Assembly: GCA_934645125.1 (NCBI GenBank)
Contig: CAKUDT010000035.1
Coordinates: forward strand, 1-9,765
Direction: 5' to 3'
DNA from: an uncultured Eggerthellaceae bacterium
GTDB taxonomy: Bacteria > Actinomycetota > Coriobacteriia > Coriobacteriales > Eggerthellaceae
Length of the DNA stretch: 9,765 bases
In this document: piece after piece, positions 5,588-9,765 of the stretch
How positions within the stretch are numbered: position 1 is the first letter of the stretch
Layout of the letters: every line of letters begins with the position of its first letter
The notes under the pieces: generated by a model
The model's input: only the letters and a program-made list of their open reading frames with translations
Told to the model about the DNA's origin: nothing
Database searches by the model: none
Position numbers and translations under genes: made by a program

Positions 5588-7612
5588 CTACAACCCGAAA
5601 ATCTCCTCTTCGTCCATCACGACTTTCATTGCCCACGGGGGAACGTCAATGCGCGACGCACCATCATCCATAAACACAAACGCCGTCTCATACGCGGGCG
5701 GCGTCGTAGGAAACGTGCCCAGCCCATCAGTGAAGTAGATCAGCCCGCGCAGATTTTCAAATTCTCCCTGGTCACACAACTCGTTGACATATTCGAAAAC
5801 AGGGCGGAAATCTGTGCCGCCGAAGCCGAACGCCTGGAACTGCTGGCAATATTTCTCCAGATCCTGCACGTTTTCAATCTTCAAATCCGCTTGTATCTTA
5901 TTGTCGCACTGGATAAGGTGAATGTTAACTTTATCGCCGAACCCTTCGCTTTCGCGCAGGATATCGTAGGTGCGCGTCACGAAGTTGCGGATGAGCTCGC
6001 CCGAACACGAGCCGGACGTATCCAGCGCAATCACGAATTCGCGCACGCGGTTGCTTTCCTGGTACTCCAGCGGCTCCACGAGCGGCATGTTCCCATACGT
6101 ATCCATGCCGTACGTGTAGTAGATGTAGTCGAATTCGTCGTCGTTTATCTTCATGTCCTCGCCCATGGTGGCGAATTGCCGCAGGAAATCGTGGTAGTTT
6201 GCCAAGCGACGGTTCGCAATGACAAGGTTCTGCGAAAGCGCCTTACTGTTATCGCCTTTGCCTTGCGAGAATGACTGCAGGTCCATTTCTATTTGCTTCG
6301 CAATATCTTCCCACTCCTGACGCTGCTGCTCAAGCTGTTCGCGAAGATGTTGCTCCTGGGCAGCGCGCTCGGACTCGTCAGGGTCATCGGGGTCGTCCGC
6401 GTCGGCCGCGGAAGAGTCGGAGTCGTCTGCGCTGGCATCGGCGGCTTCGTTGTTGGGAGCGTCATCTCTGGGCTGAGGCGCACCTTCGCCTTCGGAATCG
6501 GAAGCCTCTTCTTCAGCCGATGTGGGTTCCTGGGGCGCCGACCCGCCCGCAAGTTGCTCATCGCTTTGCTCGGTATCTTCCGCCGTATCGCGCGGCGTCT
6601 GCCGCTCGCTTCCCGTTTGCGCGCCACCTTGGTTCGCAGCATCGTCTTCTTGCTGATCGCCTTGGCTTTCGCTTACAGAAGCGTTTTCTAAGTCATCAAG
6701 CGACGTAGCATCGCCTTCGCCGTTGCGCTCTTGCTGGTCGTCCTCAAACGTATCTTCGGGCTTATCTTGCAACCTATCCGACAAGTTTCGCTTACGAATC
6801 CCCTGGTCATCTTCGCTTTTCTGTTCACCTTCGCGACTGTGCCGCACGTTTGCCCATGCATCGTGGCAATCGCGCTGGAACAGCTGACGCAAATCCCAAA
6901 CACGTGCAGGATTGAATCCCGCCTGGCGCGCCCGCGCGCCACCTGCCTCGGCATCGGCGAAAATGCGGTAGAGCTTCGCGGGAGAAAGATGCCCCAAATC
7001 CTTCTGAATTGCGGCAATCTCTTCGCGCCGCTGCGCGTCGTTAGCGCACACGCATCGCTGCTCCGTCATTTCCAGCGCAATGGACTCAACCACCACATCG
7101 CACGCAAGCGACCACGCCGCCGCGTTGATGTGCTCTTCATCAAGCGGATGGCGAAATACGCAATGCAGCAGCAGATGAAGATAGTCACGCGTAATCTCGT
7201 TCATGCCCTCTTGGAAGCGCGCGATGGTGTAAAGCGGGCTTACCACCAGCTGTTTTCCATCGGTGGCCAACGCCATGCGATGACTGCTTACCACCGTTGG
7301 CATCTTCCATAGCGCCGTGTTCAGGAAGCGAAACGCCATCATGAGCTTCATGCGCGCCTCGCCAACAACGTCAAGCGCCAAGGCGTTGATGACGTCATCG
7401 TACGTAGGTCCGTCATAGAAAGACCGATTCTCGCCGGCAGGTTGGTCCGGATGCGATGCCCCGGCGAACGCTTGCCCCGCCTGCAACGGCTGACCCACAG
7501 GCGCCTGACCCGCAGGCGCCCGACCCGCACCTTGCTGCGACCCCAGCCCCACGTACCGCTGGTGCGCCTGTAACGGCAACGAGAAATGCAATGTTTCGTT
7601 TTCATGCGCCAT
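5588..7612 (-). CDS. DUF2201-type VWA protein, partner of the MoxR ATPase
   Basis: A 674-residue cytosolic protein with no signal peptide or membrane segment. Residues 1-68 are a flexible Gly/Ala/Gln/Pro-rich leader. About 70-255 matches the DUF2201 N-terminal, metallopeptidase-like domain, with DYLHLLLHCVFRHP (143-156) followed by AAWSLACDVVVES. About 262-420 is a strongly acidic Asp/Glu/Gln/Ser linker. Residues about 420-445 look helical. About 524-674 is a VWA domain with a complete metal site: DTSGS (531-535), Thr in GGTDF (600) and Asp in FTDG (629). VWA proteins of this type work with MoxR ATPases, which the next gene supplies; VWA metal sites usually bind Mg2+ for protein-protein contacts. 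The HExxH-like site has Leu where the catalytic Glu would be, so protease activity is doubtful. ATG at 7610-7612 is preceded by AAGG at eight bases. The substrate is unknown. Confidence 0.87.
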   Translation of the reverse strand: MAHENETLHFSLPLQAHQRYVGLGSQQGAGRAPAGQAPVGQPLQAGQAFAGASHPDQPAGENRSFYDGPTYDDVINALALDVVGEARMKLMMAFRFLNTALWKMPTVVSSHRMALATDGKQLVVSPLYTIARFQEGMNEITRDYLHLLLHCVFRHPLDEEHINAAAWSLACDVVVESIALEMTEQRCVCANDAQRREEIAAIQKDLGHLSPAKLYRIFADAEAGGARARQAGFNPARVWDLRQLFQRDCHDAWANVRHSREGEQKSEDDQGIRKRNLSDRLQDKPEDTFEDDQQERNGEGDATSLDDLENASVSESQGDQQEDDAANQGGAQTGSERQTPRDTAEDTEQSDEQLAGGSAPQEPTSAEEEASDSEGEGAPQPRDDAPNNEAADASADDSDSSAADADDPDDPDESERAAQEQHLREQLEQQRQEWEDIAKQIEMDLQSFSQGKGDNSKALSQNLVIANRRLANYHDFLRQFATMGEDMKINDDEFDYIYYTYGMDTYGNMPLVEPLEYQESNRVREFVIALDTSGSCSGELIRNFVTRTYDILRESEGFGDKVNIHLIQCDNKIQADLKIENVQDLEKYCQQFQAFGFGGTDFRPVFEYVNELCDQGEFENLRGLIYFTDGLGTFPTTPPAYETAFVFMDDGASRIDVPPWAMKVVMDEEEIFGL
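6353..6829 (-). other. Acidic low-complexity linker in the VWA protein (residues about 262-420)
   Basis: About 160 residues are dominated by Asp, Glu, Gln, Ser and Ala, with clusters such as DDSDSSAADADDPDDPDESE, and have almost no hydrophobic residues. It separates the DUF2201 N-terminal domain from the VWA domain and should be disordered and highly negative. Such linkers vary in length in this family. The antisense strand here yields hydrophobic-looking open frames that are artefacts. Confidence 0.75.
7490..7531 (-). repeat. 15-bp tandem repeat in the leader of the VWA gene
   Basis: CTGACCCACAGGCGC (7490-7504) and CTGACCCGCAGGCGC (7505-7519) differ at one base, and a partial third copy follows to 7531. 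They encode repeated Ala-Pro-(Ala/Val)-Gly-Gln units in the disordered N-terminal leader, where length variation would be tolerated. Confidence 0.75.
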
Positions 7613-7620
7613 ATGCGCCG

Positions 7621-7624
7621 CCTT
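7621..7624 (-). promoter_or_regulatory. Ribosome binding site of the VWA gene
   Basis: On the minus strand AAGG (within TAAGGCGG) is eight bases before the ATG at 7610-7612, in the 66-base gap that follows the LRR gene. I see no terminator or promoter in that gap, which supports co-transcription. Confidence 0.5.
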
Positions 7625-7678
7625 ACTAATCGAATCCTTTGCCAGGAATATGTCGCTTTTGCACTTCGCCTGCGGTGC

Positions 7679-9765
7679 CTACAAATCGAACTCCGACATC
7701 ACATCGTAGCCGAAAAAGCGCCGGCGCAACTCGAACAAATGGCTTGTCACTTCTACGTTATCAACGTTTCCCGCAACGTCAATCATCTCAACCACATTCT
7801 CTTTCGTGATGAATCCCAAAGAAAAGAGCTGGTCAAAGCCTTGCAGGTAATTATTTCGCGCGAAGATGCGCACTACTTCGCCCAATCGCCGCGCAATCAT
7901 CGGCTCGAAACGGGTTCGTGACTCCTCCCCCAAGAAAAGCGGATCGCTCAAGCGTCCCAGCGCGTATGCCATTGAACGCAACGTGCTGGGGCACCAATAC
8001 ATCGCCTCGTCGGAACATCTCAGGGCAGCAGCGGCGTCCCACGCGCCTGCCCCAAGCTGCGAAGAAGTTTGCGTTGCCGACCCCCCTTCGTCTGCCGCGG
8101 ATGCATTGCCCGTAAGAGCCTGAACAAGAGACGACAGACCGGGAGCCCGATCGTGGGACAAAGACGGCAAGCAAGTCTCATCCTTGTCGTTGTCGGGCGA
8201 GCCACCCCACATCATCCGGGAGAAACCGTGCTCGTTGAACCCGGCGCCTGGCAGGTAATTACGCGAAGAGAACGATTGTCGCAGCGCATCACGCCCCGTT
8301 GAGTTATTCGGGTATTGCAGCACAATACGACGATGCCCCTGAAGAGGCTGCTTGTTCAAATTCACGGTCACCGTATGCGGAATCTGCGTGTTCAAAAAGC
8401 AGTTCGTGCCGTAAAACGCAATGCCGTCATGCGTCTCAATTGACTCCAGATTATCAACGTTTACCAGGCAAAACGCTCGGACTTCCGTTGCGCAATCGGG
8501 AATATGCACGTGCCTGTCTTCCCCACAATACATGATTGCCGCAACGCCGCCCGATGCAAGGCGCTGACAAAGAAACTGATTATCGAAGAAAAACGTCGGG
8601 CATTGCGGATCAAGTTCCACCTGGGCAATCAAACGCGGCGGCACAAATCCGGTCCCTTCGCGCACGACAAGCGCATTTTTTCCCAAGCGCTCCATGGTGA
8701 CGGGAAGGTACAACGTTTGCAGCGCCGTGCCGGAAAACGCACCGTTTCCAATGCTGCGCAACGCCGGAGACCCTTCCAAGCGCGCAAGCAACGAGCAGCC
8801 CGAAAATGCCTGCGCGCCAATATCCTGAAACGAAGCAGGCAGCTCAACCGACACAAGATTCGCCTGACGTGCGAAGGCGCCGGGTGCGATAGCCCTGGCG
8901 CGCGAATCAAGGGCGTACTCCTTTGCGCTGCTGTTCAAAAGCTCCGCAAAGATCAAACCTTGTTCCGTATATTGATACAAGCCTTGCTGATCATCAATAA
9001 GAAAATGCGCGCTACCAGGCGCTATGCGCACTTCGGGAAGAAACTTCTCACTGCCGTCTTCGCAAACGACCACTTGCGGAGTGCCGCAAAAACGCCCACC
9101 CAAGGCTTGCAGCGAGGCCGGCAGCTCAATTTCGCGCAATGCCGTGTTTGCGAACGCTTCTTCATCTATCACGCGCAGGCCTTCGTTCAAGCGCACTTCC
9201 TGCAGCTGCTCGCACAGCGCGAAAGCACGACGCTCGATCACGCGCAACGATGCGGGCGCCGTAAACGAGCGCAATCCCGAACGGAAGAACGCAAACGGCT
9301 CAATCACGCTCACACCTTCAGGCAGCTCCACCGAAAGCAAATCTTCCCTGTTCGCGAATGCTTTATGGCAGATGCGCGGACATCCCTCCCTGACCTGATA
9401 ATGGGACACGCTGACCGCAAGCGACAGAAGCGCTCCATCGTTTTTGCGGTAAATGCCCTGGCCATCGGTAGAAAGCCACGGATTGTGCGGGTCAACTTCC
9501 ACCCGCTCGAGCGTTGTGTCCGCAAACGCTCCTTGGGCAACATCGCGTGTATTTCGGCCAATGCGCAGCACGCGAATGTTGGTCGAGCGGAAAAGCCCCA
9601 TAGGCACGCGCGCAAGCATTGCGGGCAGCTGCAGTGTTTCTATTTGGGAAAGCGAGGCAATCAGCGCCGTATCAAGCGATGCCATGGCATCGGGCAAAAC
9701 GAGCGTCTCAATGCTGGGAAGCCGCCGCAAAAGCCCCGCTTGAGCGCGACGAACACCTGCCGGAA
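7679..9765 (-). CDS. BspA-type leucine-rich-repeat protein with helical C-terminal region (5' end outside window)
   Basis: The frame is open to the window edge, and repeats already run at the edge, so the start lies beyond 9765. A TTG at 9728-9730 is in frame but would begin within the repeat array. Numbering from it, residues 1 to about 460 are LRR_5/BspA-style repeats of about 23 residues (for example ELPASLQALGGRF, AFANTALREIELP). They are interrupted by three similar hairpin inserts near 80-107, 236-268 and 373-405 (LSTDGQGIYRKNDGALLSL and relatives). About 480-560 looks disordered. About 565-683 is helical and ends with a segment around ENVVEMIDVAGNVDNVEVTS, resembling helical ankyrin-like tails. 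No C-terminal sorting signal or membrane anchor is present, although many BspA proteins are surface proteins. This fits a cytosolic partner of the downstream VWA and MoxR genes, which begin 66 bases after its stop. That role is inference. Confidence 0.82.
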   Translation of the reverse strand, partial: PAGVRRAQAGLLRRLPSIETLVLPDAMASLDTALIASLSQIETLQLPAMLARVPMGLFRSTNIRVLRIGRNTRDVAQGAFADTTLERVEVDPHNPWLSTDGQGIYRKNDGALLSLAVSVSHYQVREGCPRICHKAFANREDLLSVELPEGVSVIEPFAFFRSGLRSFTAPASLRVIERRAFALCEQLQEVRLNEGLRVIDEEAFANTALREIELPASLQALGGRFCGTPQVVVCEDGSEKFLPEVRIAPGSAHFLIDDQQGLYQYTEQGLIFAELLNSSAKEYALDSRARAIAPGAFARQANLVSVELPASFQDIGAQAFSGCSLLARLEGSPALRSIGNGAFSGTALQTLYLPVTMERLGKNALVVREGTGFVPPRLIAQVELDPQCPTFFFDNQFLCQRLASGGVAAIMYCGEDRHVHIPDCATEVRAFCLVNVDNLESIETHDGIAFYGTNCFLNTQIPHTVTVNLNKQPLQGHRRIVLQYPNNSTGRDALRQSFSSRNYLPGAGFNEHGFSRMMWGGSPDNDKDETCLPSLSHDRAPGLSSLVQALTGNASAADEGGSATQTSSQLGAGAWDAAAALRCSDEAMYWCPSTLRSMAYALGRLSDPLFLGEESRTRFEPMIARRLGEVVRIFARNNYLQGFDQLFSLGFITKENVVEMIDVAGNVDNVEVTSHLFELRRRFFGYDVMSEFDL

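Noticed and set aside
5550..5636. Upstream in-frame start (5636) for the AAA+/methyltransferase gene
   Set aside because: It would add 29 Arg-rich residues, overlap the VWA gene by 49 bases and lack a ribosome binding site, whereas GTG at 5547-5549 has AAGGAG at six bases.
6293..6691. Plus-strand frame with a hydrophobic, membrane-like N terminus
   Set aside because: It is the antisense reading of Asp/Glu/Ser codons in the acidic linker of the VWA gene. The hydrophobicity is a by-product, and there is no supporting ribosome binding site or family.

Overview
The window looks like chromosomal DNA of a fairly GC-rich, probably gut-associated actinobacterium. Coriobacteriia (Eggerthellaceae or a relative) is my best guess. 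The guess rests on overall gene style: DHA2 transporters with long extracytoplasmic heptad insertions, BspA-type leucine-rich repeats, and GC-rich third codon positions. No marker gene fixes the taxonomy. I see no rRNA, tRNA, CRISPR array or transposase gene.

Left part, plus strand (1-3032): the 3' end of a MarR-family repressor gene, a 162-base gap, and then an 842-residue DHA2/EmrB-QacA-type efflux transporter. The pair reads as a regulator and its target pump. The pump is unusual because about 340 residues, rich in Gly/Met heptads, lie between its last two membrane segments.

Convergent junction (3027-3187): a compact 161-bp inverted-repeat element. Its two 31-bp arms are perfect reverse complements, each arm is itself a partial palindrome, and the 99-bp core can form further hairpins. 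It overlaps the 3' end of the transporter gene and supplies that gene's stop codon. It ends 13 bases before the end of the opposing gene. It looks like a MITE/REPIN-type repeat and may also act as a bidirectional terminator.

Right part, minus strand (9765 down to 3201): three tightly spaced genes transcribed right to left, which look like one operon. In order of transcription they are: (i) a BspA-type leucine-rich-repeat protein with a helical C-terminal region, its 5' end outside the window; (ii) a 674-residue protein with a DUF2201-type N-terminal domain, a very acidic linker and a VWA domain with an intact MIDAS; (iii) a 782-residue MoxR-type AAA+ ATPase fused at its C terminus to a SAM-dependent methyltransferase resembling ArsM but without its arsenite-binding cysteines. 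MoxR-type ATPases paired with VWA proteins are an established chaperone-like arrangement (RavA-ViaA is the best known). The LRR partner and the methyltransferase fusion are what make this locus worth a closer look. Its substrate and purpose cannot be read from the sequence.
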